This document shows positions 36,671 to 45,835 of a stretch of DNA of 64,000 bases, piece by piece. Within the stretch, counting starts at the first letter, position 1; the number at the start of each line of letters is the position of its first letter. The DNA comes from ZC4RG20 sp963702105 (GTDB taxonomy: Bacteria; Pseudomonadota; Gammaproteobacteria; Steroidobacterales; Rariloculaceae): the NCBI GenBank assembly GCA_963702105.1, contig OY969712.1:2418001-2482000 (forward strand), in the 5' to 3' direction. Both the position numbers and the translations under genes were made by a program. The notes under the pieces were generated by a model. That model saw only the letters and a list, made by a program, of their open reading frames with translations. It was not told the DNA's origin and searched no databases.

Positions 36671-38497
36671 TCAGTGTCGAACCTGCAAGGTGACGTTGCC
36701 GCTTTCGTACACTTGGCAATCCCTACGCTCGGGCTGGACGACATCAGCGCCAGACATCAGGTGCAGGACGCGGGTCTTCATCACCCATGGCTTGAGAAAC
36801 GTCACGGGGTCTTCGATCGTCATGTCGTACCGGAGCTCGTTTCCGACCCGCGTGATCTTTTCGATGATATGCATCTGGCCCGAGTGGATGAAGCCTCCTC
36901 GTCCCAGCCACGTCGAATCGTCGAAATTGGTGGAGTCGATGACGAGCGTATCCCCTTCCCAGGTTCCTATGCTCTCGCCATAGAACGTCGCGAGGTTCGC
37001 CTCCGTCCCGCTTGTCGGGCGCTTGCGGCCATCCGTGGGGATGTCGCGATATTCGTTGTTTCCGCCGCCGTAATCGGCGTTCTCGGGATAGAAGAAGACG
37101 ACGTCTTTGTCGGTTTGAACGATCCGCCGGGGCGTGCCGTGCCGGGGAAGACCCAGCGGCTTGCACGTCATGACTGGATCGTCCTTGTTCGTCCACTGAT
37201 CGAGTTCCTGGATCTTGTCCCAGTTCTCGGGCTTGTAAGTGGGAAGGCCCCAGACCCCGAACCGCGAGGGCGAGATCCACTCGTACTCCACCCAGAAATT
37301 GTCCTGCCCCACACGGCAGCCGAACTCGGGGTTGATTCCCCCTCCCTTCACCTGCGACGGACCGCATCGCCGGCGTCCATTTCCCCCTATTGGATTAAAT
37401 GGGCGACCCCAGTTCCCGCTCAGGTCGGGATGGCCATCCTCGCGGCGCGGCGTCGCGACGGCCGCCGTCTGCTCCGGGGGCGCTGCCTCCAGCGTCCAGT
37501 CGAGAGGCTGATTCGTCGGCTTGATCGCGGCCTTGACGCTTGTGGGCACGGGCATAATGACGTACATCTGCCCCGTTTCCGTCACCGTCGTCGTAATGTC
37601 GCTTACGACGGCGCCGTTCTTCTTCTCCGTCATCTTGCCGGCATAGAACGCCTCGGCAGGGTTCAGCTTATTGTTCCAGTCCTTATAGTCGCCGTAAGTG
37701 AACTCGTACGTGTTCGCGCCATTTTTCACCACGACGCGCTCGGGCATGAACCTTGCGGTGGGCGCGCTCTTGATAGAAGAAAGCGTGGCGGTCGCCGTTG
37801 CATCGGGGACCCCCGGGATCGGGAACGTCAGCTCCGGCTTGTCGCCTTCCCACTTAACCGAGGTTTTGCCGGCCGTCATTACATCGGCGGGTACCCGTTG
37901 CGGCCTGGGCGCCAGGTGAGGCGGCTTTGGGTACTCGGTGCCGGCCATTGCGGCCTTCCACGCACCTTGAGGGCTTGCCCACAGACGAATCATTCGCTCC
38001 TCTACCGTTGCCGGCATCGGAGTCGCGTGGCCTTGGCCCGGGACGAGCTCGGCACCCTGAATGTCTTCGTTCCAGGCATAGGCTCCACTGAGGACTTGGA
38101 TGTTGGAGCAGCTTTGACCATCGGGCCGAGTGCCGGTGATCCGGACCCGCTCACCAGAGGCCCGGTAGCTGAAGTCCGCTCGATACAGGGATACATTGCA
38201 GGGCTGCCCGTCCACTTGCATGGTGCCCTTGCCCTGATAGTCGAGCGTCATGACCAGATCGCGCTCTTCAGTGCTCCGCAGCATGCCCATGTACCAGGCC
38301 CAGTTGAACAGGACCGACTTCAGGTCCTTGGCGCCTGGTGCGGGCGTGTAGGAGTACTCCGGCGCGCCCGGGCGGCCTTGTGCACCGGCTGCCGACGCTC
38401 CGCTTTGCGCTTGAGCACTGGACAGGGACGGCACACTGACCACGAGCGTCGCGACGATTGCGGCACGCGTCCACATCATTCTTGTTCTAGAAGCCAT
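36671..38497 (-). CDS. Secreted GHWEGD-family protein, intact
   Basis: 608 residues, start at 38497 with GGAGC upstream; Sec signal peptide ending SSAQA. N-terminal region YTPAPGAKDLKSVLFNWAWYMGML, a middle beta-rich region (VKWEGDKPELTFPIPG, YEFTYGDYKDWN), then the C-terminal half with HPDLSGNWGRPFN, TCKPLGLPRHGTPRRI, GTWEGDTLVIDSTNF, TWLGRGG and MHIIEKITRV. This is the full-length reference against which the frameshifts of the 18.4- and 26.9-kb copies were placed. No catalytic motif is known; the fold may be a lipocalin-like or beta-sandwich repeat. It is 28 bases downstream of a DUF6152 gene, the third such pair here. Confidence 0.83.
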   Translation of the reverse strand: MASRTRMMWTRAAIVATLVVSVPSLSSAQAQSGASAAGAQGRPGAPEYSYTPAPGAKDLKSVLFNWAWYMGMLRSTEERDLVMTLDYQGKGTMQVDGQPCNVSLYRADFSYRASGERVRITGTRPDGQSCSNIQVLSGAYAWNEDIQGAELVPGQGHATPMPATVEERMIRLWASPQGAWKAAMAGTEYPKPPHLAPRPQRVPADVMTAGKTSVKWEGDKPELTFPIPGVPDATATATLSSIKSAPTARFMPERVVVKNGANTYEFTYGDYKDWNNKLNPAEAFYAGKMTEKKNGAVVSDITTTVTETGQMYVIMPVPTSVKAAIKPTNQPLDWTLEAAPPEQTAAVATPRREDGHPDLSGNWGRPFNPIGGNGRRRCGPSQVKGGGINPEFGCRVGQDNFWVEYEWISPSRFGVWGLPTYKPENWDKIQELDQWTNKDDPVMTCKPLGLPRHGTPRRIVQTDKDVVFFYPENADYGGGNNEYRDIPTDGRKRPTSGTEANLATFYGESIGTWEGDTLVIDSTNFDDSTWLGRGGFIHSGQMHIIEKITRVGNELRYDMTIEDPVTFLKPWVMKTRVLHLMSGADVVQPERRDCQVYESGNVTLQVRH

Positions 38498-38525
38498 AGT
38501 GAGCTCCGTCGAAGGTGCGGTTCAA

Positions 38526-38927
38526 TCATCGGGGGGTATTGGAGGACATATCCATGACCGTGCCGTCGGGCCGCGTGATCGCCAGGAGGTCTCCCAATGG
38601 GTGCCCGTTCCGTGCCGGGTAGAATTTCACCGTCAACTCTTCGCCGATCGTGAGCGCCTTCGGGCCGACTTTGGTGATGCCGCGCCGGGCGAGCGCCGTG
38701 GCCGAACCGGTCGTAAACGTCCAGTCGGTCGTCGTGCCGTCGGCGTTCTTCACCGTTACCGTGATCGATCCGTGCGGATTCACGAACTGGAGCTTGGCCA
38801 GCGCGCCCTTGATTTCCGCCGGCTTCGACATGTCGTAGATGCCGGCCACGGAATGATGCGCCTGGACCGGCGCCCCGGCCATCAGACACCCGAACACGGC
38901 AACACACGCCAATGCTCGCCTAATCAT
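38526..38927 (-). CDS. DUF6152 family periplasmic protein
   Basis: 133 residues from the ATG at 38927 (GGGAG upstream); a longer frame to 39059 has no good start. Signal peptide ending PVQA, mature HHSVAGIYDMSKPAEIKG, then FVNPHGSITVTV, TDWTFTTGSATALAR and PARNGHPLG. About half the positions look identical to the protein at 26414-26818. Lies directly upstream of the intact GHWEGD gene and is certainly in its operon. Confidence 0.87.
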   Translation of the reverse strand: MIRRALACVAVFGCLMAGAPVQAHHSVAGIYDMSKPAEIKGALAKLQFVNPHGSITVTVKNADGTTTDWTFTTGSATALARRGITKVGPKALTIGEELTVKFYPARNGHPLGDLLAITRPDGTVMDMSSNTPR

Positions 38928-39005
38928 TTTTCGCTCCCCAATGTTGTAATCGGCACCACGCCACCACTTGGCCTTCAAAAACATCGCACAATTGGTCATT
39001 AAATA

Positions 39006-39043
39006 CCAAGTAGCGCGCTGCATGCCAAGTAGCGTGCTGCATG
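39006..39043. repeat. 19-bp tandem direct repeat, two units
   Basis: CCAAGTAGCGCGCTGCATG followed at once by the same unit with one C-to-T change. It lies about 80 bases upstream of the DUF6152 start, where promoter or operator elements of that operon would be, so the units could be regulator sites. Confidence 0.6.
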
Positions 39044-40100
39044 CCCGGCCCCAAATCAAGGGGGTCGAGGTCGCGGTTCACCAATCTTGACCTCGGCAAA
39101 TTCCTCGGCCATCGGCTCCGCCGAAGCACGCGGCGTCGGCCTGCAAGCCGCACCGGCCGGTTCAGAGGAGGAGGTCCAGTTTGTCAGCACCCAGGGATCG
39201 ACCAGCGGCAGTCGCAGTCCTCGAACCCTGTCGAGGCACCGTCTTCGCTTACTCTGCGGAGAGAGTCAGCTCCGTTTCAGACTCATCCGCGTCACCCTCG
39301 ACGTCCACCTCTTCCTCTTGCTCTTCGCCCGCGCATGCGGCCTTGCCTGTAACCTGCTCGATGAGCGCCAGTAGCCGTCACTGACGGGCGGCCATGCGCT
39401 CATGATACTGCACGGTACCTTTCCCGCCCCTCAGTTCCGTCGCGCAAACCTCCGCGGCAACGGCGGGCAGGTGATCAAGCTGGATCATTTCTTCGTGCAG
39501 TGGGGGCGAAGCTCCCGTCGGGGAAACATAAATCGCCGGCGCGACGGCAGCGAGCACTTCGCGCTTGATAAACTCGCGCGGCCTTATCGCCCGAGCCGCC
39601 GAGTGCTTCCACAGCGGCATCGTAGGTCACGTGTGCGACCTTGCGCGAAGAGCCGAAAAGTTTTCTCACTCCCGCCGACCCGTTGTCATAGGCCTTTGAA
39701 CCGCTCGTGGTCTCCACACAGTGCAGTTCTGCTGCTCCCCTCCAGGCGCGAGGACACCGCGACTGACCGAAACGCGCACGAGATCGCCCTACATTCCCTC
39801 ATTCCGAGTCGGGTGACCGTCATCGGACCAAACTCAGCCGATTGTCGTGCGGCGTGCTTTCGAGCTTCAAGGCGTCGCTATTGACGTGATTCCTGATCCG
39901 GATAGCAGATATGGTTATATAGAGCGCGCCACGCTGCGACGCGAGGCCGAGAGCTGAACGACGTTTGAGCACGGCATTCCCCTGCTCGTCGTTGCTACCG
40001 GCGCGTACCAGGTCTACCGGCTCATCGCCGGCCACGCCAATTCACACTTGCCCATTTCCAACCAAAATGAGAGTGCCAGAAGACGAATGACTCCAGCGTT
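39044..40100. other. Debris region with short unrecognised frames
   Basis: About 1.06 kb without an identifiable gene. Two leftward pieces have protein-like composition: 39378-39620 (REFIKREVLAAVAPAIY, then LPAVAAEVCATELRGG) and, just downstream at about 39270-39375, a short acidic tail (LLALIEQVTGK, then EEQEEEVDVEGDADESE). Both lack known family features. I treat them as possible remnants rather than genes. Confidence 0.3.
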
Positions 40101-40298
40101 CTACTGGAGCAAATGACGCGCAGCCGAATGATAGTGCCGGTGCACCCGATCGCCGGCCGGCACGAACTCCTGGATTACGCTGAGGTCCGCTCGCTCAGGC
40201 AGGTGCCACCCCTCGCTGGCGCCGCCCCACTTGTAACGCTCGACCTTCCCGATGTCGACTACACCCATTGGGCTTTCCTTGGACAACGCCTTCATCAC
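40101..40298 (-). pseudogene. Truncated cupin-domain gene
   Basis: 65 codons from a GTG at 40298 (AAGGG upstream): VVDIGKVERYKWGGASEGWHL, then SVIQEFVPAGDRVHRHYHSAARHLL. This is the N-terminal part of a single-domain cupin up to the first metal motif (HRHYH), after which the frame stops. The Glu of motif 1 and all of motif 2 are missing. The transposase remnant begins close to its 5' side. A decayed gene, separate from the intact cupins at 3670 and 47191. Confidence 0.6.
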
Positions 40299-40356
40299 CC
40301 TTGATCTGCGCTAGCGAATTTCCCGCGCTTAACGCTCAGATCAGCGGCGTGGCAAA

Positions 40357-41310
40357 AATGCACCCCTTGCTCCTCGCGATGGCCGACCGACGGCGAAGCG
40401 GCCGACACCGGCTAACGCGCTGAGTGAGGCGGAGCGCCAGCGGCTGCTCGAGGTGGCCAATGAGCCCCGGTTCGCCGAGGTGCCACCGGCGCGCATCATT
40501 CCGGCCCTGGCCGACGAAGGAGTGTATCTGGCCAGCGAATCGAGCTTTTACCGGGTGCTGCGCGCCCATGGGCAGTCGGGCCATCAGGGCCGGGCTAAAG
40601 CGCCACAAGCCGGGCGGCCGCCGACGACACACGTTGCCCGAGGACCGGGCGAAGTATGGTGCTGGGACGTCACGTATCTGCCGTCGCGGGTCGCGGGGCG
40701 ATGGTACTACCTGTACCTGATCATGGACCTGTATAGCCGCAAGGTCGTGGCGTGGGAGGTGCACGACAGCGACGAAGCCGACCACGCCGCGCGGTTGCTC
40801 AAACACGCAGCGCTTGCCGAAGGGCTGCATGCGGCTACGAATAAGCCGGTTCTGCACGGCGACAACGGCGCGACGTTGAAGGCGACGACCGTGCTGGCGA
40901 TGCTGCACTGGCTCGGCATCGACCCGTCATATTCGCGCCCGCGCGTCTCCGACGACAACGCCTATGCGGAGGCCCTGTTCCGGACGGCAAAGTATCGCCA
41001 GGCATATCCGGCTGGCGGCTTCCCTGATGAGCAGTCCGCACGTGAGTGGGCCGGCGCCTTCATGCACTGGTACAACCACGAGCACCTGCACAGCGGCATT
41101 CGCTACGTCACACCGGCACAGAGGCACGCTGGCGAGGACGCGGAGATCGCCGAAGAACGCGACCGCGTATACACGGAAGCGCGACTAAAGAACCCGCTGC
41201 GCTGGGCGCGGCACACGCGGAACTGGACGCCCATTGCGGAGGTGACGTTGAACCCGGAACGAGCGGCGACCTCAGAGCGGCGCAACGATCCCGATCAGGA
41301 CGCTGCGTAA
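40357..41310 (+). mobile_element. IS3-family transposase OrfB, 5'-truncated element
   Basis: The frame is open from at least 40357 and includes an HTH_21-like segment (ALSEAERQRLLEVANEPRF, then ESSFYRVLRAHGQ) and the rve integrase core. DDE residues: Asp in VWCWDVTYL, Asp in LHGDNGATLK, Glu in NAYAEALFRTAKY. The end MHWYNHEHLHSGIRYVTP is typical of IS3 OrfB. The first possible start in frame is a GTG at 40453, which would cut into the HTH_21 domain. No OrfA and no upstream half of an IS are found, and terminal inverted repeats are not evident. The 3' end abuts the group II intron (intron end about 41324). Probably immobile. Confidence 0.75.
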
Positions 41311-41362
41311 CGAATAGAGGCGGGTGAGTCAGCCGAGGGAACTGCCCCCTCGGCTGCTCTCA

Positions 41363-41396
41363 GAACCCGGCGTGAACCTCTCGACTCACCGGGCTC
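41363..41396 (-). ncRNA. Group II intron domain V
   Basis: 34-nt hairpin: lower stem GAGCCCGG/CCGGGUUC containing the AGC catalytic triad, two-base CG bulge on the 3' side, upper stem UGAGUC/GGUUCA and GAGA tetraloop. All elements of the catalytic domain are present and paired. Confidence 0.88.
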
Positions 41397-42648
41397 CCAT
41401 CGCTCCAACCGAAAACGACCCTCGACCACACCAGTGTGGAAACAACGAGGGCCGACTGCGCTTGATGCGGTCCAGCCAGGCAAACGCCCGCATCTTGTGA
41501 CCGCGTAAGCGCTTGTACTTCCGCATGGCCCATCGGACGATTAGCCAGTCAAGATGATCGGCAACCGGCTGAAACTCCGAGCCCCGAAAACGACAGTAAT
41601 ACGCCATCCACCCCGCCACCCTTGGAGCCAGACGCGAGGCGAGCTGCTCCAACGATAGTGAACTATGGAGCCAGAGGCGCCGTCGTCGCAACGACTGGCG
41701 CATCGAAGTCATGGACTGGCGACTCACAGCCGGGGTGAACCCCGAGCGCGCCCGCCCCCCACGATCGACGACGCGTCTTGGCCGGAAGGTATAGCCAAGA
41801 AAGTCGAACTGGATATGCTCGGCGGTACTCGTCCGCCTGCTGTCCTTGCAGTAGACAACCCGGGTTTTCTCCGGGTGCATCTCCAAACCGCACGCGCGAA
41901 GTCGAGCTTCAAGACGCTGACGCATCTCGTTGGCTTCCGCTTCAGTTCGGCAGTGGAGAATACCGTCATCAGCGTATCGGCAGAATGGCACGCTCGGATA
42001 GTGCCGCGCCAACCAACGATCCAAGGCATAGTGTAGAAACAGATTCGCAAGGACCGGTGAGAGCGGACCACCCTGTGGCGTACCCACGCTTCTCGGCTCC
42101 GCTTCTCCATCTCTCGCCTGCATCGGAGCAGTCAGCCAACGCTCTACGTAGAGCAGCACCCACCTTTCCGCACAGTGATGACGTAACGCCTTGAGGAGCA
42201 GCGCATGATCGATGTTGTCGAATAACCCGCGGATGTCGTATTCCAGCACCCAATCGCGCTCCCAGCATCTCTTTCGGGTGATAGCCAGCGCGTCGTGCGC
42301 AGACTTGCCGCGCCGATAGCCGTACGAGTCCGGATGAAATACCGGCTCGAAAATCGGCTCGAGCATCAGCGTCACCACCGTCTGGGCAATGCGATCGCTT
42401 ACCGTCGGAATTCCAAGCATCCGCTCTCCACCTGACTTCTTTGGAATCACTACTCCCTTCACCGCCGGCGGGAAATAGCTCCCCGACGACATGCGATTCC
42501 ATATCCGGTAGAGATTCTTGGCGAGATCGCGATCAAACGATCCGATCTCTTCTCCATCGACCCCCGCCGCTCCCCGATTGGCCTTCACTCGTCGGTATGC
42601 CTCCCACACCAACTTCTTCGGAATGACAAACGGCTTCGCCGAGGTCAT
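41386..42648 (-). CDS. ltrA: Group II intron reverse transcriptase/maturase
   Basis: 420 residues. RT blocks are in order: KANRGAAGVDGEEI (RT0/1), YFPPAVKGVVIPKKSGGERMLGIPTVSDRI, PDSYGYRRGKSAHDAL, EYDIRGLFDNIDH, GTPQGGPLSPVLANLFLHYALD, the YADD active site in CRYADDGILHC, and FLGYTFRPR. The maturase X domain follows (RQSMTSMRQSLRRR, then YYCRFRGSE). No HNH endonuclease domain is present, so target-primed insertion would rely on nascent-strand priming. It splices and reverse-transcribes the intron that contains it. The last three codons and the stop lie inside domain V, so ORF and ribozyme core overlap by about 11 bases. LtrA-like name is by family. Confidence 0.9.
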   Translation of the reverse strand: MTSAKPFVIPKKLVWEAYRRVKANRGAAGVDGEEIGSFDRDLAKNLYRIWNRMSSGSYFPPAVKGVVIPKKSGGERMLGIPTVSDRIAQTVVTLMLEPIFEPVFHPDSYGYRRGKSAHDALAITRKRCWERDWVLEYDIRGLFDNIDHALLLKALRHHCAERWVLLYVERWLTAPMQARDGEAEPRSVGTPQGGPLSPVLANLFLHYALDRWLARHYPSVPFCRYADDGILHCRTEAEANEMRQRLEARLRACGLEMHPEKTRVVYCKDSRRTSTAEHIQFDFLGYTFRPRRVVDRGGRARSGFTPAVSRQSMTSMRQSLRRRRLWLHSSLSLEQLASRLAPRVAGWMAYYCRFRGSEFQPVADHLDWLIVRWAMRKYKRLRGHKMRAFAWLDRIKRSRPSLFPHWCGRGSFSVGAMGAR

Positions 42649-43154
42649 AGGCTCATCCTCCGAACGGAGTTGGCCTCTGGCTCAGCTGGAACAATCCGAT
42701 CCCTTTGCTCCGTATCCATTACAGACACCTCATCGCTCATACGGATCGGTCCGTCCTCGAGCAGTGCATTGGTACTCTCGGCCTCGCTTTTCTTCACTTG
42801 GCTTTCTCCCTTACCATCACCTTCTCGAGTTCCCGCAGTTCCGCCCAAGTGCCTGAACCGAGCTCGCGCCGTCTCTATGCCGGACACCGTCCATCCAGTA
42901 AGCAGGATCTCCGATGGACTCATCCCGGAAGTAATTGTGGCCCCCGGTTTTGATGTCAGGATTCAGTATCGACACCTTTACGACGGTTCGCTGATGCTCG
43001 CCTTCTCGATTCCTACCTGACGCACCACATGGATGCGCCGTCTCCTCCAACGCTCACGACAACGGTCTTCAGCCAATGCCGCTTGGAGGCGGTTTGGAGC
43101 CGGTCCCTGCAGACAGACTCCGGAGGGTCGGTTCCTCCATCACTTGAGCAGCTT

Positions 43155-43436
43155 CTAACGCTTCATCTTTGACTCCTTGTCATTCGAATCCGCACGCTGC
43201 GGCACACACAACTTCCTTGACATCCACCGGCCGCCGTAAGGCGGGTTGAGCCAAACCGGGCCGTGCCAATCGACAGACGCACGCAACGTGCTGTGCTGCT
43301 TCGCAGGAATCCACGGCACAACGTCGGCTCCGGGGCTGGCGCTGTCCGTCTCGAATTCAATGCGCAGGGCGTCGAACAGCCACGGCGGCGTATACCATTC
43401 GTCGGATGCGCCGACGCTCAGTTCATGCGCGGCCAT
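43155..43436 (-). pseudogene. Phage-type DNA N-6-adenine methyltransferase, interrupted by the intron
   Basis: The frame opens at 43436 and gives SDEWYTPPWLFDALRIEF, then VPWIPAKQHS, WHGPVWLNPPYGG, which is the N-terminal half of the Dam_phage (pfam05869) family including the NPPY catalytic motif. From about 43209 the frame enters the intron and soon stops. The 3' half of the gene should follow the intron, but the sequence there is the IS3 remnant, so it is lost and the gene cannot be restored by splicing. The start overlaps the upstream stop (TAATG), indicating a phage-style gene string. Confidence 0.72.
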
Positions 43437-43675
43437 TAATCCGACTCCCGTGCTTTGTCTTCGAGCGCCGTCATGCGCCGGTTAAGCTCCACGTACTGCT
43501 CGCACGGCAGCCCACCGAGAAGCCAGCCGACAAGCGCAGCGTTCAGATTTTCGGGCGGAGTCCGCTGTTTCTCGAAGGCGAGTAGCGCCGCCTGGAAGGC
43601 GGCGCGCAGTTCTGCTGATAGGCGTTCATCGGCACAGTCCGTGACGGCAATTGCCGACGACAGCCGGAATAGCAT
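43436..43675 (-). CDS. Small phage-type protein of unknown function
   Basis: 79 residues from the ATG at 43675: SSAIAVTDCADERLSAELRA, then AFQAALLAFEKQRTPPENLN, WLLGGLPCEQYVELNRRM. Mostly helical, no signal or membrane segment. It overlaps the end of the upstream gene and its stop overlaps the start of the methyltransferase gene, as in compact phage or ICE gene strings. Family not recognised. Confidence 0.55.
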   Translation of the reverse strand: MLFRLSSAIAVTDCADERLSAELRAAFQAALLAFEKQRTPPENLNAALVGWLLGGLPCEQYVELNRRMTALEDKARESD

Positions 43676-44020
43676 TAGCCAGCGTCCAGGCCTCGAATGC
43701 GGTCCAAGCAGGCGGCGGCAGCAGCCGCCCGATGACGTAGTGCGCGAGTCCTCGCGTGGCAAAGTAGACGGCGGCGGCTGCCGGCGCCGGATTCTCGCTG
43801 AGCACTCGCCGCGTAAAGGGATTGCCCTCCACGACGTTGGGCGCGTGGCGATACGCGCCGTGGTCACGGCGTCCAAGGCATTGACGACTTGCCACGCGAT
43901 CTCTGCGGCCCGCTCGCGCGGCCTCAGTGGCGTTTGGAAGGCGGCGTGTACGGACGCGGGTACGTCCGTACGGAAACGGCCGCCGGCTAAGGCCGGCGCG
44001 CTGAGCAGACAAAGCAACAC
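43626..44020 (-). pseudogene. Phage/plasmid-type small protein with frameshift
   Basis: A signal-like stretch (VLLCLLSAPALAGG) from a GTG near 44020 leads to AAEIAWQVVNALDAVTTARIA. One frame over the sequence continues as PNVVEGNPFTRRVLSENPAPAAAAVYFATRGLAHYVI and ends GNCRHGLCR at 43626. The pattern W-x-x-L-x-A-x-D-x-x-x-T then E-x-NP is that of small accessory proteins in prophages and plasmids. One lost C near 43855 (GCCCAC to GCCAC) would explain the break. The start is uncertain. Confidence 0.5.
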
Positions 44021-44110
44021 GGCCGCGGCAGTTTCCGTACCACGTCCGTACGAGCGTCCAGCCTGGCGCCTAGCGCCGTTTGTAAGTTTATGTTCTAGCT
44101 GGGAATTTAA

Positions 44111-44186
<76 letters not shown>

Positions 44187-44334
44187 TCGGATCGGACCGT
44201 AATTCTATATCACCGCCTACGACTCGTGAAGCCCGAGCCAGGAATTCGGCGCCGCGCGCCCAGGGCGGCCTGCGCGCCATGAGCCACCGCCTCCCCTAGG
44301 CAGCCGTCCCGACGCAGCCCCCGGACTCGCGACT

Positions 44335-44592
44335 TTAGGCTCCGAGCGCCGTCGCGATGTCGTAAAGCTGATCGGCCGCATACAAAAGGCCGTCGGCAAG
44401 CCGCCATACCGAGACGACCAGCAACGCGAACAGAATAGTATTGATCCACGCTCTAATGGCCTTGCTTCTCGTGCCTTTTGCGCTTTCCACAGTGCGCCCC
44501 CCGCTTACAGTCGGTTCGTCGGTCTCGCTCGGAAGTTCGGCGCCTGCAGCACGCTTGAATTCGGAGCGGGTGCTCGGCGAGGAGCCGTCCAA
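44335..44592 (-). CDS. Small hydrophobic-segment protein, unknown
   Basis: 85 residues. The N-terminal 45 residues are polar; residues about 47-70 form one likely membrane helix (AIRAWINTILFALLVVSVWRL), followed by an amphipathic tail ADGLLYAADQLYDIATALGA. No known family. It lies just downstream of the hairpin that follows the DUF6152 fusion gene and just upstream of tRNA-Gly. Composition is protein-like, unlike surrounding shadow frames, but there is no homology support. Confidence 0.45.
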   Translation of the reverse strand: MDGSSPSTRSEFKRAAGAELPSETDEPTVSGGRTVESAKGTRSKAIRAWINTILFALLVVSVWRLADGLLYAADQLYDIATALGA

Positions 44593-44604
44593 CGGATCGA
44601 AGGA

Positions 44605-44635
44605 GCCGGGCGGCGATACGCGATCGCCGCCCGGC
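44605..44635 (-). terminator. Perfect stem-loop after the DUF6152-GHWEGD fusion gene
   Basis: 13-bp perfect stem GCCGGGCGGCGAT/ATCGCCGCCCGGC with a five-base loop, 36 bases past the stop at 44672. There is no long U-run, but the stability and position suggest the end of the leftward operon that starts at 48930. Confidence 0.65.
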
Positions 44636-44671
44636 CGAGTCGGCCTTACTTCGCCTCAGTTCAGATCAGCC

Positions 44672-45835
44672 TCATTTCTTGTGACTCATGAACTCGTACG
44701 TGAGCTCCTGGCACGGAAACTTCTGATACGGCGTATCCGAAAGATACACGGTATCCGACCCATGATAGGGCTGTGCCAAATAGACTGGATCGGTGACCGT
44801 ATAGTCGCGCTTGATCGACCAGTTCTTCGTGTCCAACGTGAAGCGCTCGACGATATGCATCTTGTCGCTGTTGGGCGTCGGCGGCACGAGCACGCCGGGC
44901 TTGAAGCCGACGGTGTCGACCACGAGCGTATTGCCGTCCCAGTGACCGATGGAATTACCTTCCCTGCTCGGCTCGAGGTTCGCCGGATGCTGCTTCTCGC
45001 CCACGTAGATTCGGCGTTGTGAGCTGTACGAGCCATATGTCATGTCGATGACGCGCTGACCGTTGTCGAGCGTGTGCTGCTCGATATGATTCACCGGCCA
45101 GTCGAACGTCCAGTCGAAAATGATGCTGGTCGTGTTGCAGGCGAAGCGCGGATTGTCCTTGGGAGAGCCTCGATCGAAGGACTTCGCCGCCGCCTTTCCG
45201 GCGGCCGTGTAAACGGGTTGTTCGGGCCGCGGGTACTGGGCGCGGATCTGCTGCAGCGAAATCTTACCCGTGTGATAGGCGTCCACGAGATGCTTCGGCA
45301 CCATGTCGCCCTTCCCGCCGCTCGGCGGGACCGTCAGCACGTACTCCTCGACCGCCCAATCGCCCGTGATGTTGGGCGCGCCGGAAGGCAGCGTGGCCGG
45401 GCGATTGGACGTATCGACCTTGGCCTTCGTGAACTGCTCGTTGCGTTCGAGCTTGGTATTCCCGCCGAGCACGACGCTTTCGACATAGCACGAATGCGGA
45501 TCTTCGCGGTGCGGGTGACCCAGAACGTGGACGTGCATACCCGGTTTGAACAGGTCTACATTCCAGCCCGAGCGCTTGAGCAGAGTCGCCGAACGCATGG
45601 AACAGCGCATCTTGTACGGTTGGCCGTTCTTTTCGGTATCGAAGTAGATATAGGAATGCGGATTGACCAAGGCGACCTTCGTCAACGTCCCGGAGTAGTC
45701 GACGATCTTGGTCATCTCGAACATACCGAAGCCGTGATGCGCCTGTGCCGAGCCGCAGAAACCGAGTACCATGGCTACGGTAGCGGCAGTAATAGTAACG
45801 CCTGCACTTAATTGCGTTCGCTCTCCTGAGTTCAC
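44672..45835 (-). CDS. DUF6152-GHWEGD fusion protein, secreted
   Basis: 387 residues from a GTG at 45835 with GGAGG seven bases upstream; a longer open frame to 46192 overlaps the hydrolase gene. Signal peptide ends SAQA. Residues about 32-125 are a DUF6152 domain (HHGFGMFEMTKIVDYSGTL, VNPHSYIYFD, MRSATLLKRSGW). The rest is the C-terminal GHWEGD module: PNITGDWAVEEY, IIFDWTFDWPVNHIEQ, GHWDGNTLVVDTVGF, MHIVERFTLD and a C-terminal CQELTYEF. It joins in one chain the two proteins that are separate at 26.4, 36.7 and 22.9 kb. Last gene of a leftward group starting at 48930. Confidence 0.82.
   Translation of the reverse strand: MNSGERTQLSAGVTITAATVAMVLGFCGSAQAHHGFGMFEMTKIVDYSGTLTKVALVNPHSYIYFDTEKNGQPYKMRCSMRSATLLKRSGWNVDLFKPGMHVHVLGHPHREDPHSCYVESVVLGGNTKLERNEQFTKAKVDTSNRPATLPSGAPNITGDWAVEEYVLTVPPSGGKGDMVPKHLVDAYHTGKISLQQIRAQYPRPEQPVYTAAGKAAAKSFDRGSPKDNPRFACNTTSIIFDWTFDWPVNHIEQHTLDNGQRVIDMTYGSYSSQRRIYVGEKQHPANLEPSREGNSIGHWDGNTLVVDTVGFKPGVLVPPTPNSDKMHIVERFTLDTKNWSIKRDYTVTDPVYLAQPYHGSDTVYLSDTPYQKFPCQELTYEFMSHKK

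Larger units (their letters stand above)
41324..43209 (-). mobile_element. Group II intron with encoded reverse transcriptase
   Basis: Reading leftwards, a GTGTG-type 5' end lies at 43209 (or 43207) inside the phage methyltransferase gene. The ribozyme 5' domains occupy about 43209-42650 and the maturase ORF follows. Domain V is at 41363-41396: 34 nt, AGC triad, GNRA loop GAGA, 2-nt CG bulge. Domain VI with a stem AGCCGAGGG/CCCTCGGCT ends at CTGACTCAC near 41324. Length about 1.9 kb is normal. The ribozyme core looks intact, so the element may be active. Its 5' flank is the methyltransferase gene but its 3' flank is the end of the IS3 remnant. Confidence 0.8.

Noticed and set aside
36404..38557. 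A 717-codon open frame on the + strand
   Set aside because: It is antisense to the intact GHWEGD gene and has Arg/Leu-rich composition; the leftward frame has a signal peptide, family motifs and a partner gene.
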